The notes: generated by a model from the letters alone, not told the origin. Counted from the first letter of the stretch, positions 26,380-39,125 are shown. The stretch: 64,000 nt of DNA from Phocoena phocoena (GCF_963924675.1 NC_089224.1:49023158-49087157); one strand, 5' to 3'. Made by a program: numbers and translations.

Positions 26380-27120
26380 ACATGCCTATTAGAATGGCTA
26401 AGATAAAAAATACCAACAATACCAAGTCCTGAAGAAGATACAGACCAACTTGATCTCTTTGTTGGTTAGACTGTAAAACGGCATTAGCCACTTTAGAAAC
26501 CATTTTTGCAGGGGTTTTTTTAACCAAGTTAAACACACTTACTGTGTTACTGAGTCCAAGCTCGCTCTGCTGGCCATACAACAGGCCAATGAATCGGAGA
26601 TGAGTTGCTGAAGCAAGGAATACGACTTTATTCGGAAAGCCGGCAGACCGAGAAGATGGTAGACTAGTGTCTCTGAAGAACCATTTTATGGGGGTCTGGA
26701 TGCCAGTTTCTTTAATACAATCAGAGAGGCAGAGGCGGTGAGGAAGTAAAGTAAAAACGGACATCAGTCTTGAAAAACATCTCCTGGAATGGCCAGCCTC
26801 AGGCAGGGAATGTGTTAATTTCTTCTTTTCTGCGCGATCCACAGGTGGGCAGGGTCAGATTGTCTCCCTGTGAGCTGAACAAAGGCACTTTAGTTTAACA
26901 TTCAGGCAGAGGGGCAGGGTTCCCAAAAGCAATGAAAAGCAAAGGTTAAAGTCAAAGAAACAGATCGAACATGGAGTCCGATTTAGCTCTTCCCTGTTAC
27001 AACTGCATTGCCCAGCCATCACATTTATGGGTATTTATTCTATAGAAATGAAAGCTTTGTTCATACAAAAACCTATACATGGATGTTTATAGTAACTTTA
27101 TATGAAATAGCCCAAACCTG
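26380..27120 (+). mobile_element. Old L1 3' fragment split by an ERV LTR
   Basis: The left part, 26380-26540, has attagaatggctaagataaa and gccactttagaaaccatttt. The right part, 27006-27120, has gggtatttattctatagaaatg and aaaacctatacatggatg. Together they form one old L1 ORF2 end interrupted by the LTR at 26545-27001. Confidence 0.75.
26545..27001 (-). mobile_element. Class I (ERV1-like) solo LTR
   Basis: A 457-bp element begins TGTTACTGAG and ends CCCTGTTACA on the plus strand, flanked by the exact 4-bp repeat actg (26541-26544 and 27002-27005). A 4-bp duplication with TG...CA ends is typical of gammaretrovirus-like insertions. An AATAAA signal on the minus strand (at about 26624-26635) suggests minus orientation. 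It interrupts an old L1. No internal region is present, so it is a solo LTR. A 154-codon minus-strand frame across it is not a gene. Confidence 0.75.
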
Positions 27121-27127
27121 ACCTGGT

Positions 27128-27186
27128 ATATTAGCCAGCATTCTCCAGACAACAGAACCAATAGGACATAGGATATATATATATGA

Positions 27187-27231
<45 letters not shown>

Positions 27232-27606
27232 TGTGTATATATATATATACATAAATTTTGTTTTGAGGAGTTGACTCATGCAATTATGGCGAATGGCAAG
27301 TTTAAAATCTGCAAGGTGGGATGGTAGGCTGGAACCAGGAAAAGCCAGTATTGCAATTCAAGTCCAAAGGCTGTCTGCTGGCAAAATTCTCCTTTGTTTG
27401 GGGAAAGTCAGCCTTTTGTTATATTTAAGTCTTTAACTTATTAATGAAGCCCACCCACATCATGGAGGGCAATATGCTTTGCGCAGAGTCCACTGATTTA
27501 AATGTTAATTTCATCCAAAACCACCTTCATAGAAAAATCCAGAATATTTGACCACATATCTGGCACTGTGGACCAGGCAACTTGACATATAAAATTAACT
27601 ACCATA
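27128..27606 (-). mobile_element. ERVL/MaLR-like LTR, reverse orientation
   Basis: The landmarks are ttctccagacaacagaacca, gcccacccacatcatggagg and cttgacatataaaattaac. It is the same LTR type as the solo LTR at 155-725 but inverted. A TA-rich microsatellite (27172-27251) has grown inside it. Internal retroviral sequence follows directly on the right, which makes this the 3' LTR of a minus-strand provirus remnant. Confidence 0.75.
27172..27251. repeat. (TA)n microsatellite
   Basis: Two TA tracts separated by copies of gaatgtgta, within the LTR. Confidence 0.95.
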
Positions 27607-28960
27607 AGTCCACTCCTTGTCAACTTTATATACACACACATATACATTCATAACAAAGTAAGGGGGAAGTACTCATGATAATTATAGTTATTGCTTCTGT
27701 AAATAGTCACGTGGTCATAGCTGGTATTCATAATTACCTTCTTCCACTACCCATTCTGTATTCCTTTTGCCCTCAGCAAACATCTCAGATGGTTATACTT
27801 CCCTACCTGGTAAGATGACCCAAATCTCCATTCCAGAAGGGTCTGGGCCATTAGTAGTGCTGCCTGGGTTGGATTTTCCATTGATTTTCCATCAATTTTA
27901 ATCACAGAGCTTAGTAAATAAGGGATGCCCCAAGGGATCTCCTGGGGCATATCCCTAGGAAGGGATGCTCTTCCATAAACCCATTGTGAAGTCCTAGTCC
28001 GATTTCCCCTTGGTAGTCAGAATTGATTACCCAAATGAGTACAGTAACTGCTTTCCTGGCTTATTGATTCAAAGGCATGCAGAGCCCAAAGTGGCTAGGT
28101 GGGAGTCTTAATTTCCAGTTCAATAGAATTATTGTTGTGTCTCCTGGTGGAAGCATTATTTCCTTTGATGCTAAGAACTCCAGGACAGCAAAGTATAGGG
28201 TCACAGAAATAGGAAGCAAAAATTTTGCTAGTGAGTCAGTAGGAGTAATGATGAGTGGTACCACTCCCATTTCCACCCCTTGATTCCTGGTCCTGTGAAT
28301 CCTGGTTATGGGAAAAATTGCATCATATAGTGGACCAGTGTCTAAAATAGGGAGCATACAGTGGAGATTAATTTCCAGAAAAAAAACTAGGTCCTAAGCC
28401 AAAGAAACATGTCAAGACAACAGGAAGACGTTTTGCACCCTCAGTTTGAACAGTAGTGACCTGAGAAGACATTGTAGGAAAATGCAAACTTCATTTATAT
28501 TTTTTACATTTATTCTCTTTTATTAAATCTCATCCCCAAATACGCAGAGTGCTTTAAGTAGGTTCAGGTAGGTAAGTGGTATATTTTTCCAGCTTCTGGA
28601 GAGGGGTGGGGCACAAGCCAAGGGAAGTCTCCAATAACCCTCTACTAACGGCTCTGGGTTTCTCGTGCCAGGGTTAGCATTAACAGAGAGTGACATTCTC
28701 TCTCCTGTAAACCATGAGTACAAGGAGGCAGGAGGGCACCACCTTCTTTTCACTTATTCTCAATGATGATATCCTAGGAGGAAGGAAAACAGAATGGCAG
28801 AAAGTGTTGGAAGGGGTTGATGTCAAGACTGTAGTTTTGTGGACCAGGTGTGTTTAAGAGAAAAGAAGGAAATTGAGGACTGGACTGTGGAGAGGAAATC
28901 TTTGCAGTGGAGAGGAAATCTGTGCAGTGCTCACCATTCCATAGTGAGTAGGAAAAAAAT
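27607..28960 (-). pseudogene. Decayed internal region of the ERVL/MaLR element
   Basis: This directly abuts the LTR at 27128-27606 and reads, on the minus strand, as broken retroviral internal sequence. Frames are below 100 codons and separated by stops. No intact retroviral protein is encoded. The right edge and the 5' LTR are not recognised. Confidence 0.5.
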
Positions 28961-29591
28961 CAAATTTGTATTTTTAAAAATGAAAAGGTAAGCCAAGAGG
29001 TTTTTTTTTTTTTTAAATAATCATCTATTTGATGAAACCTTGTCAGATAGGCAAGAAAAAACTCATTTTTATTGTTATGTTACATTAAGTCACTCATAAA
29101 TTTTATGTTAATACCAAATGCAGTTATCTGCCCAGGAATGTGGGAATTAAAAATAGCAACTCCTGTGCCCATTTATTTTTATTTCATGAACCCTTCTGAA
29201 CATAGATAGAAAAGGGCTCTTTCAAAACATTTTCTAGTACTCCTCCCTTCTGCTTGGTTTTAAGTTATGAGGATACTCAGAGGCTTTCTCATGTGGCTGT
29301 TGATTTCTTAAAGCTGTTTTCACTTTGGACCATCTAAATGAAGTTGTTCTACCTGGTAGAATCCTGCATAACTTTGAGAAGTAATTACTTTAGGCAAAAC
29401 TTTTAACAGGAAATTAAGGGCCAGTGTTAAAGAATAAAACTTACCCCTTCCTCTGTCCCATATTCTGAAACACACATAATCATGACAACTTTTGCTTATA
29501 GCAGCCATGGCTGCTAGGCTTATTTTGTAATTTCCCAGGATATGAATGTCACTCACAGACGATTGCTTTGCTGTTGTTGTGTTATTGTTGA
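28961..29591. other. Unassigned intergenic sequence
   Basis: No gene recognised. It ends at the target duplication of the antisense full-length L1. Confidence 0.35.
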
Positions 29592-32500
29592 TTTTTTTAA
29601 ATCTTTATTGCAGTATAATTGCTTTACAATACTGTGTTAGTTTCTGCTTTATAACAAAGTGAACCAGCTATACATATACATATATCCCCATATATCCTCC
29701 CTCTTGAATCTCCCTCCCACCCTCGCTATCCCACCCCTCTAGGCAGTTACAAAGCACTGAGATGATCTCCCTGTGCTATGCAGCTGCTTCCCACTAGCTA
29801 TCTATTTTACATTTATATAAGTCCATGCCACTCACTTCATCGCAGCCTATACCCTTCCCACTCCCCCTGTCCTCAAGTCCATTCTCTACATCTGCGTCTT
29901 TATTCCTGTCCTACCCCTAGGTTCTACATAACCTTTTTTTAAACTTTTTTTTAGATTCCATATATATGGGTTAGCATACGGTATTTGTTTTTCTCTTTCT
30001 TACTTCACTCTGTATGACAGACTCTAGGCCCATCCACCTCACTACAAATAACTCAATTTCATTTCTTTTTAAGGCTGAGTAATATTCCATTGTATATATG
30101 TGCCACATCTTTATCCATTCATCTGTCGATGTACACTTAGGTTGCTTCCATGTCCTGTTTATTGTCAATAGAGCTGCAATGAACATTTTGGTACATGACT
30201 CTTTTTGAATTATGGTTTTCTTAGGGTATATGCCCAGTAGTGGGATTGCTGGGTCGTATGGTAGTTCTATTATTAGTTTCCTAAGGAACCTCCATACTGT
30301 TCTCCATAGTGGCTGTATCAATTTACATTCCCACCAACAGTGCAAGAGGGTTCCCTTTTCTCCACACCCTCTCCACCATTTATTGTTTATAGATTTTTTG
30401 ATGATGGCCATTGTGACCGGTGTGAGGTGATACCTCCTTGTAGTTTTGAATTGCATTTCTCTAATGATTAGTGATGTTGAACATTCTTTCATGTGTTTGT
30501 TGGCAATCTGTATATCTTCTTTGGAGAGATGTCTATTTAGGTCTTCTGCCCATTTTGGGATTGGGTTGTTTTTTTGACATTGAGCTGCATGAGCTGCTTG
30601 TAACTTTTGGAGATGAATCCTTTGTCAGTTTCTTCATTGCAAATATTTTTTCCCATTCTGAGGGTTGTCTTTTCATCTTGTTTATGATTTCCTTTGCTGT
30701 GCAAAAGCTTTTAAGTTTCATTAGGTGTCATTTTTTAATTTTTGTTTTTATTTCCATTTCTCTAGGAGGTGGATCAAAAAGGATCTTGCTGTGATTTATG
30801 TCATAGAGTGTTCTGCCTATGTTTTCCTCTAAGTTTTAAACTGCCTGGCATTACATTTAGGTCTTTAATCCATTTTGAGTTTATGTGTGTGTATGGTGGT
30901 TAGGAAGTCTTCAAATTTCATTCTCTTACATGTAGCTGTCCAGTTTTCCCAGCACCACTTATTGAAGAGGCTGTCTTTTCTCCATTGTATATTCTTGCCT
31001 CCTTTATCAAAAATAAGGTGACCATATGTGCGTGGGTTTATCTCTGGGCTCTCTATCCTGTTCCATTGATCTATATTTCTGTTTTTGTGCCAGTACCGTA
31101 TTGTCTTGATTACTGTAGCTTTGTAGTATAGTCTGAAGTCAGGGAGCCTGATTCCTCCAGCTCCATTTTTCTTTTTCAAGATTGCTTTGGCTCTTCGGGG
31201 TCTTTTGTCTTCCCACACAAATTGTGAAATTTTTTGTTCTAGTTCTGTGAGAAATGCCATTGGTAGTTTGATAGGGATTGCTTTGAATCTGTATATTGCT
31301 TTGGTTAGTATAGTCATTTTTTTTTTTTAGTATAGTCATTTTTAACAATGCTGATTCTTTCAATCCAAAATCATGGCATATCTCCCCATCTGTTTGTATC
31401 ATCTTTAATTTCTTTCATCGGTGTCTTATAGTTTTCTGCATACAGGTCTTTTGTCTCCTTAGGTAGGTTTATTCCTAGGTATTTTATTCTTTCTGTTGCA
31501 GTGGTAAATGGGAGTGTTTCCTTAATTTCTCTTTTAGATTTTTCATCATTATTGTATAGGAATAAAAGAGATTTCTGTGCATTACTTTTGTATCCTGCTA
31601 CTTTACCAAATTCATTGATTAGCTTTAGTAGTTTTCTGGTAGCATCTTTAGGATTCTCTATGTATAGTATCATGACATCTGCAAACAGTGACAGCTTTAC
31701 TTCTTCTTTTCCAATTTAGATTCATTACTTTTTCTTCTCTGATTGCTGTGGCTAAAACTTCCAAACTATGTTGAATAATAGTGGTGAGAGTGGGCAACCT
31801 TGTCTTGTTCCTGATCTTAGTGGAAATGGTTTCAGTTTTTCACCATTGAGAATGATGTTGGCTGTGGGTTTGTCATATATGGCCTTTATTATGTTAGGTA
31901 AGTTCCCTCTATGACTAGTTTCTGGAGAGTTTTTATCATAAATGGTGGTTGTATTTTGTTGAACGCTTTTGCTGCATCTATTGAGATGATCATATGGTTT
32001 TTCTCCTTCAATTTGTTAATATTGTGTATCACACTGATTGATTTGCATATATTTAAGAATCCTTGCACTCCTGGGATAAACCCCACTTGATCATAATGTA
32101 TGATCCTTTTAATGTGCTGTTGGATTCTGTGTGCTAGTATTTTGTTGAGGATTTTTCCATCTATGTTCATCAGTGATATTGGCCTGTAGTTTTCTTTCTT
32201 TGTGACATCTTTGTCTGGTTTTGGTATCAGGGTGATGGTGGCCTCGTAGAATGAGTTTGGGAGTGTTCCTCCCTCTGCTATATTTTGGAAGACTTTGAGA
32301 AGGATAGGTGTTAGCTCTTCTCTAAATGTTTGTTAGAATTTGCCTGTGAAGCCATATGGTCCTGGACTTTTGTTTGTTGGAAGATTTTTAATCACAGTCT
32401 CAATTTTAGCATTTGTGATTGGTCTGTTTATATTTTCTATTTCTTCCTGGTTTAGTCTCGGAAGGTTGCACTTTTCTAAGAATGTGACCATTTCTTCCAG

Positions 32501-33911
32501 GTTGTTCATTTTAATGGCATAGAGTTGCTTGTAGTAATCCCTCATGATTCCTTGTATTTCTGCAGGGTCAGTTGTTACTTCTCCTTTTTCATCTCTAATC
32601 CTGTTGATTTGAGTCTTCTCCCTTTTTTTCTTGATGAGTCTGGCTAATGGTTTATCAATTTTGTTTATCTTTTAAAAGAACCAGCTTTTAGTTTTATTGA
32701 TCTTTGCTATTGTTTCCTTCTTTTTCATTTATTTCTTATGTGATCTATATGATTTCTTTCCTTCTGTGAACTTGGGGTTTTTTTGTTCTTTCTCTAATTG
32801 CTTTAGAAGTAAGGTAAGGTTGTTTATTTGAGATGTTTCTTGTTTCTTGATGTAGGATCGTATTGCTATACACTTCTCTCTTATAACTGCTTTTGCTGCA
32901 TCCCATAAATTTTGGGCCATTGTGTTTTCATTGTCATTTGTTTCTAGGTATTTTTTTATTTCCTCTTTGATTTCTTCAGTCATCTCTTGGGTATTAAGTA
33001 GTGTATTGTTTACCCTTCATGTGTTTGTATTGTTTTCAGATTTTTTTCCTCTAATTGAAATCTAGTCTCATAGCGCTGTGGTCGGAAAAGATACTTGATA
33101 CAGTTTCAATTTTTGTATATTTCCCAAAGCTTGATTTTTGACCCAGGAGATGATCTATCCTGGAGAATGTTCCATGAGCACTTGAAAAGAAAGTGTATTA
33201 TGTTGTTTTTGGATGGAATGTCCTATAAATATCAATTGAGCCCATCTTGTTCAATGTATCATTTAAAGCTTGTGTTTCCTTATTTATTTTCATTTTGGAT
33301 GATCTGTCCATTGGTGAAAGTGGGGTGTTAAAGTCCCCTACTATGTTTGTGTTAGTGTTGATTTCCTCTTTTATGGCTGTTAGCATTTGCCTTCTGTATT
33401 GAGATGCTCCTATGTTGGGTGCATACATTTTACAATTGTTATATCGTCTGTTTGGATTGATCCCTTGATCATTCTGTAGTGTTCTTCTTTGTCTCTTGTA
33501 ATAGTCTTTATTTTTAAGTCTATGTTTTCTGATATGAGAGATGCTACTCCAGCTTTCTTTTGATTTCCATTTGCATGGAATATCGTTTTCCATCCCCTCA
33601 CTTTCAGTCTGTATGTGTCCCTAGGTCTGAAGTGGGTCTTTTCTAGACAGCATATATACAGTTCTTCTTTTTGTATCCATTCAGCCAGTCTGTGTCTTTT
33701 GGTTGGAGCACTTAATCCATTTACATTTAAGGTAATTATCGATATGTATGTTCCTATTACCATTTTCTTAATTGTTTTGGGTTATTGTAGGTCTTTTCCT
33801 TCTCTTGTGTTTCCTGCCTACAGAAGTTCCTTTAGCATTTCTTGTAAAGCTGGTTTGGTGGTGCTGAATTTGCTTAGCTTTTGCTTTTCTGTAAAGCTTT
33901 TAATTTCTCTG

Positions 33912-34700
33912 TCAAATCTGAAAGAGATCCTTGCTGGGTAATCTTGGTTGTAGGTTTTTCCCTTTCATCACTTTAAATGTGTCCTGCCACTCCCTTCTGG
34001 CTTGCAGAATTTCTACTGAAAGATCAGCTGTTAACATTATGGGGATTCCCTTGTATGTTATTTGTTGCTTTTCCCTTGCTGCTTTCAATACTTTTTCTTT
34101 GTATTTAATTTTTGATAGTTTATTATGTGTCTTGGCATGTTTTTCCTTGGATTTATCCAAGGAGATATATATGGGACTCTGCACTTCCTGGACTTGATTG
34201 ACTATTTCCTTTCCCATATGAGGGAAGTTTTCAACTATAATCTCTTCAAATATTTTCTCAGTCCATTTCTTTTTCTCTTCTTTTTCTGGGACCCCTATAA
34301 TTTGAATGCTGGTGTGTTTAATGTTGTCCCAGAGGTCTCTGAGACTGTCCTCAATTCTTTTCATTTTTTTCTTTATTCTGCTCTGCAGAAAAGTTATTTC
34401 TACTATTTTATCTTCCAGGTCACTTATCTGTTGTTCTGCCTGAGTTATTCTGCTATTGATTCCTTCTAGAGAATTTTTAATTTCACTTATTGTGCTGTTC
34501 ATCATTGTTTGTTTGCTGTTTAGTTCTTCTAGGTCCTGGTTAAACGTTTCCTTTATTTTCACCATTCTGTTTCCAAGATTTTGGATCATTTTTACTATCA
34601 TTACTCTGAAAAAAAAATAAAATAAATTTATTAAAATAAAAAGTAAAAAATAATTTTTAAAAATTGAATTAAAAAAGTAAAACAAAAAACGGACAGACAT
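33912..34700 (-). pseudogene. L1 ORF1 remnant
   Basis: Residual RNA-binding ORF1 frame. It includes the coiled-coil stretch (ITQAEQQISDLEDKIVEI) and RRM text (HTSIQIIGVPEKEEKKK), plus the start of the C-terminal domain. The N-terminal 30 residues are non-homologous read-in from the 5' UTR, and the C-terminus ends early. It is not functional. Confidence 0.8.
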
Positions 34701-34794
34701 AACCCTAGGTCAAATGGTAAAAGCAAAGCTATGCAGACAAAATCACACAGAGTAGCATACACATACACAGTCACAGAAAGAGAAAAGGAAAAAA

Positions 34795-34837
34795 AAAATA
34801 TATATATATGTATATATATATAGTATATATATATATT
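34795..34837. repeat. (TA)n tract in the L1 5' UTR
   Basis: An expanded TA tract in the old L1's 5' UTR, near its ORF1 start. Confidence 0.9.
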
Positions 34838-36071
34838 GTTGCTCCCAAAGTCCACCACCTCAATTTTGGGATGATTCATTGCCTATTCAGGTATTCCAGA
34901 AATGCAGGGTACATTAAGTTGATTGTGGAGATCTAATCCACTGCTCCTGAGGCTGCTGGGAGAGACTTCTCTTTCTCTTCTTTGTTCGCACAGCTCCTGG
35001 GGTTCAGCTTTGGATTTGGCCCCATCTCTGCATGTAGGTCACCTGAGGGCATCTGTTCCCTGCTCAGACAGGAGGGGGTTAAAGGTGCAGCTGATTCTGG
35101 GGCTCTGGCTCACTCGGGTCAGGGGGAGGTGGGGTACGGAATGCAGGGTGAGCCTGCGGTGGCAGGGGTCGGCATGACAGTGCAACAGCCTGAGGCGCGC
35201 CGTGTGTTCTCCCGAGGAAGTTCTCCTGGGGAAGTTCTCCCTGGATAGCGGGACCCTGGCAGAGGCGGGCTGCAAAGGCTCCTGGGAGGGGCGGTGTGGA
35301 TAGTGACCTGTACTTGCACATAGGTGTCTTGGTGGCTGCAGCAGCAGCCTTAGCATCTCATGCCCGTCTCTGGTGTCCACGCTGATAGCCGCAGCTTGCA
35401 CCTGTCTCTGAAGCTCGTTTAGGCCGTATTCTGAATCCCCTGTCCTCGTGCACCCCAAAACAATGATCTCTTGCCTCTTAGGCAGTTCTAGACTTTTTCC
35501 CGGACTCCCTCCTGGCTAGCTGTGGTGCACTAGCCCCCTTCGGGCTGTGTTCACGCAGCTAACCCCAGTCCTCTCCCTGGGGTCTGAACTCCGAAGCCCA
35601 AGCCTCAGCTCATAGCTCCCAGCCTTCCCGGCAGGTGAGCATCCAAGCCTCTCGCGCTGGTGAGTGCTGTCGGCACTGATCCTCTGTGCGGGAATCTCTC
35701 CACTTTGCCCTCTGCACCCCTATTGCTGTGCTGTCCTCTGTGGCTCCGAAGTTCCCCCCCCCCGCCCCGCCAACCCCACCCCATCTCCGCCATTGAAGTG
35801 GCTTCCTACTGTGTGGAAATTCTTCCTCCTTCACAGCTCCCTCCCAGTGGTGCAGGTTAGGTCCCTATTCTTTTGTCTCTGGTTTTTCTTTTGCTCTACC
35901 CAGGTACGTGGGGTGTTTCTTGCCTTTTGGGAAGTCTGAGGTCTTCTGCCAGCATTCAGTAGGTGTTCTGTAGGAGTTGGTGCACATGTAGACGTATTTT
36001 TGATGTATTTGTGGGGAGGAAGGTGATCTCCACGTCTTACTCTTCTGCCACCTTGAAGGTCTCCCTGTTGT

Positions 36072-37395
36072 TGAGTTTTTTTTTAACCTAGGGATTTCTA
36101 ATTGTTTCAGCATCATTTTTTGAAAGGCTATTCTGACTCCATTGAATTGTTTTTGAACCTTTGTTTAAAACCTGTTGAGCATATTTGCATAGGTATAGTT
36201 TCTGGTTCTCTACTCTGTTTCATTGATCTCTGTGTCTACCACGCTACCAACACCACATACTGTTGATTAGTGTAGCTATATAATACATCTTGAAATTGGA
36301 TAGAGTGATTTCTCCCATTTAAAAAATTTTGCCTTTCCGTATAAATTTTGGAAGAGTCTTGTCTCCATCTTCAAAATATCTTGCTGTGATGTTGATAGGA
36401 ATTGTCTTAAATCTGTATATGAATTTGGAGACAATTTTGTCATCTTTGCTATGTTGAATTTCCAATTTATATTCTCAGTATGCCTCCCCATTTAATCTTC
36501 TTTGATTTCTCTCATCAGTGTTTGTAGTTTTCCATATACAATCTTGTACATACTTTGTTAGATTTACACCTAGGTATACTTTTTTTTTTTTTTGAGCAAT
36601 TGTAAATTGCATTGTATTTTAAATTTTGGTTTCCACATATTTATTACTAGCTTACTAGTGTATAGATAAACTATTTTTATATGTTGCTCTTAAATATTTT
36701 GAGACCTTGTTGAAGTCACTTGTTAATTCTGAGAGAGCTGGCTTATTTTTTTAGATAGCTTTACTTTTTCCTTTCCCATCTGTATGCCTTTTACTTCCTT
36801 TTCTTGCCTTACTGTGCCGGCTAGAATTTTCAATATTACGGTGAATTAGGGTGATGATAGTGGACATCCTTGTCTTCTTTCTGATCTTAAGGGGAAGTGT
36901 TCAATCTTCCATCATTAAGCATAATGTTAGATGTAGGCTTTTTGTAGATGTTCCTATTAAATTAAGGAACTTCCTAGTTTTCTGGGTTTTTTTTCATGCA
37001 TGGGTGTTGGTTTTGTTTTGTTTTTTTGCGGTACGTGGGCCTCTCACTGTTATGGCCTCTCCCATTGCAGAGCACAGGCTCCAGACGTGCAGGCTCAGCG
37101 GCCATGGCTCACGGGCCTAGCCACTCCGCAGCATGTGGGATCTTCCCGGACCGGGGCACAAACCCGTGTCCCTTGCATTGGCAGGTGGACTCTCAACCAC
37201 TGTCACCAGTGAAGCCCGGTGTTGAATTTTTCAAATGTTTTTTCTGAAGTTTTATGATCGCATAATACTTCTTCTTTAATCTGTTAAAATGGTGGCATGC
37301 ACTGACTGATTTTTGAATACTGAACCAGCCTAGATCTTGCATCTTCTGACCAATATCCTTCATGAACATAGAAAAATTCTAAATGGAATTGAAAC
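36072..37395 (-). mobile_element. Older antisense L1, interrupted by a SINE
   Basis: The landmarks ttgaaaggctattctgactc, gttgatagga and aattaggaac-like text belong to ORF2 in reverse orientation. The SINE at 37010-37217 splits it. The full-length L1 at 29592-36065 inserted at its left edge. Confidence 0.65.
37010..37217 (-). mobile_element. CHR-type tRNA-derived SINE
   Basis: Minus-strand copy with a (TTTTG)n tail at the left. The short duplication ggtgttg lies at 37003-37009 and 37218-37224. The head has lost a few bases of the usual tggcgc box. Confidence 0.9.
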
Positions 37396-37842
37396 AAATT
37401 TGCATTCATTTTCTGTTGCTGAAGCCACAAATTACCACGAACTTAGTGGCTTAAAACAGCAAAAATTTAATCTCTTACAGTTCTGGGTATGCAAAATTGG
37501 TTTCACTAGGCTAAAGTCAAGGTGTCAACAAATCTGTTTCTTTCTGGAGGCCCTAGGATACAATCCATTTCCTTGCCTCTTCCAGTCTCCAGGAGCTGCC
37601 TACATTCTTTGGTTCATGGTCCTCTTCATCCATACATACACCTATGGGGGTAGCATCTTCAAATTTCTCCATCCCTCTGCTTCTGCAGTAACACTGCTTT
37701 CTGTATGTCTCCTCTTGACTCCTTCTTAGAAGGCACTGGGCCCCCCAAAAAAATCCAGGATTATTTCTCCACTTGAGATCCTTAATTTAATTACACTGCA
37801 AAGTCCCTTTTGCCATATAAGGTAACAAATTTAGCCTACCAC
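37396..37842 (-). mobile_element. MLT1-like LTR, reverse orientation
   Basis: The landmarks ttttctgttgctgaagccac, ttagtggcttaaaacagcaa and cttacagttctgg match the reverse complement of the end of MaLR LTRs. It is old and diverged. Confidence 0.65.
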
Positions 37843-37938
37843 ACTCTATTTCTGTGTACTGTCTTTGGTTTTGGTATCTGGGTAATACTATGCCATCTCA
37901 TTTTTATTTTTTGTAACAAAATTCTGCTGTGATGAGAC

Positions 37939-38250
37939 TTTTTTTTTAAGATGTTGGGGGTAGGAGTTTATTAATTAATTAATTTATTTTTGCTGTGTTG
38001 GGTCTTCGTTTCTGTGCGAGGGCTTTCTCTAGTTGTGGCAAGCGGGGGCCACTCTACATCGTGGTACGCGGGCCTGTTACTATCGCAGCCTCTCTTATTG
38101 CAAAGCACAGGCTCCAGACGCGCAGGCTCAGTAGCTGTGGCTCATGGGCCTAGTTGCTCCGCGGCATGTGGGATCCTCCCAGACCAGGTCTCGAACCCGT
38201 GTCCCCTGCATTAGCAGGCAGATTCTCAACCACTGTGCCACCAGGGAAGC
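37939..38250 (-). mobile_element. Long-form CHR SINE, older subfamily
   Basis: About 312 bp. Besides the usual tRNA-derived head, it retains a longer tail module (gctgtgttgggtcttcgttt, then ctttctctagttgtggcaag) that is absent from the short copies elsewhere in the window. The short duplication tgagac flanks it. Divergence is higher than in the short copies, consistent with greater age. Confidence 0.85.
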
Positions 38251-38459
38251 CTGAGACATTACATTTTAAATTTTGTAATTTTTTCTTACTGTTGCTTTCC
38301 CATGAGTTGGGAATATTGTGATGAGTGCTTAGTCTGATAACGTATATATTGCATTCTTTTAGCATAGGTAGAGTGTCATTTAATAAACATAATGCTTTGC
38401 CACTGAATTCAATAAAAAAATAATCCACACTTCACTGTGATTAAAAGTGTGACATTTGG

Positions 38460-38669
38460 GGCTTCCCTGGTGGCGCAGTGGTTGAGAGTCCACCTGCCGA
38501 TGCAGGGGACACGGGTTTGTGCCCCGGTCCAGGAAGATCCCACATGCCGCAGAGCGGCTAGGCCCGTGAGCCATGGCCACTGAACCTGCACGTCCGGAGC
38601 CTGTGATCCGCAACAGGAGAGGCCACAACAGTGAGAGGCCTGCGTACCACAAAAAAAAAAAAAAAAAAA
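38460..38669 (+). mobile_element. CHR-type tRNA-derived SINE
   Basis: Plus-strand copy with a pure A tail at 38651-38669. The duplication tgacatttg lies at 38450-38458 and 38671-38679. Confidence 0.94.
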
Positions 38670-38799
38670 GTGACATTTGACAGCCATTTTTCTCTTTTTA
38701 TTTTTACATGAAGGGTATGCCCTGGTACTAAAAAAATTGCAATATGGTAGTGTTTGTGACACAAAATGTCAAGTTGTAACTGTGTCACTGTGACTTGCA

Positions 38800-39098
38800 G
38801 TCCTGCAAAGTGGTGAGCACACTACCTATGGTCTCTGTGAGAGTACTAACCTGAACTACTGTAGTGTGAAGGCAGCCATAAACAGTACTAAAACGAATGA
38901 GCATAGCTGTGTTCCGATAAAGCTTTATTGATAGACACTAAAACTTGAATTTATATAACTTTCACATGCTGCAAAATATAATTCTTTTTGTTTTTAAAGC
39001 ATTTAACAATGTAAATATCATTCTTAGCTTACTGTAGGCCACACAAAGACAGGTGGCAGGCCAGATTTGGCCTGTGGGTCACGATTTGCCGACCCCTG
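38800..39098 (-). mobile_element. hAT-like non-autonomous DNA transposon remnant
   Basis: It ends with tgccgacccctg at 39087-39098 and contains ggcagccataaacagta, gtgttccgataaagcttta and ccagatttggcctgtggg. I recognise these as parts of a dispersed mammalian element with caggggtcggca-type ends. The left end is eroded, so no 8-bp duplication could be confirmed. The family name is left open. Confidence 0.55.
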
Positions 39099-39125
39099 CC
39101 TTAACCTCATGGGATCTATATTTTA

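Larger units (their letters stand above)
29592..36065 (-). mobile_element. Full-length L1, minus strand, inactivated
   Basis: The 6.47-kb element runs from a T-run at 29592-29598 (poly A tail) and the common L1 3' end to a 5' terminus at 36065 (ggagacctt in its own direction). A 9-bp near-repeat, t(a/g)ttgttga, flanks it. ORF1 survives as part of a 262-codon frame at 33912-34700. ORF2 is scattered over at least eight frames between 29971 and 33763, so the element cannot retrotranspose autonomously. Its 5' UTR is about 1.1 kb shorter than that of the young L1 at 53148 and lacks the tandem repeats seen there. It inserted next to an older antisense L1. Confidence 0.93.

Noticed and set aside
26378..26842. 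154-codon minus-strand ORF
   Set aside because: It crosses the boundary between an L1 fragment and a solo LTR, so it cannot be an ancestral gene.
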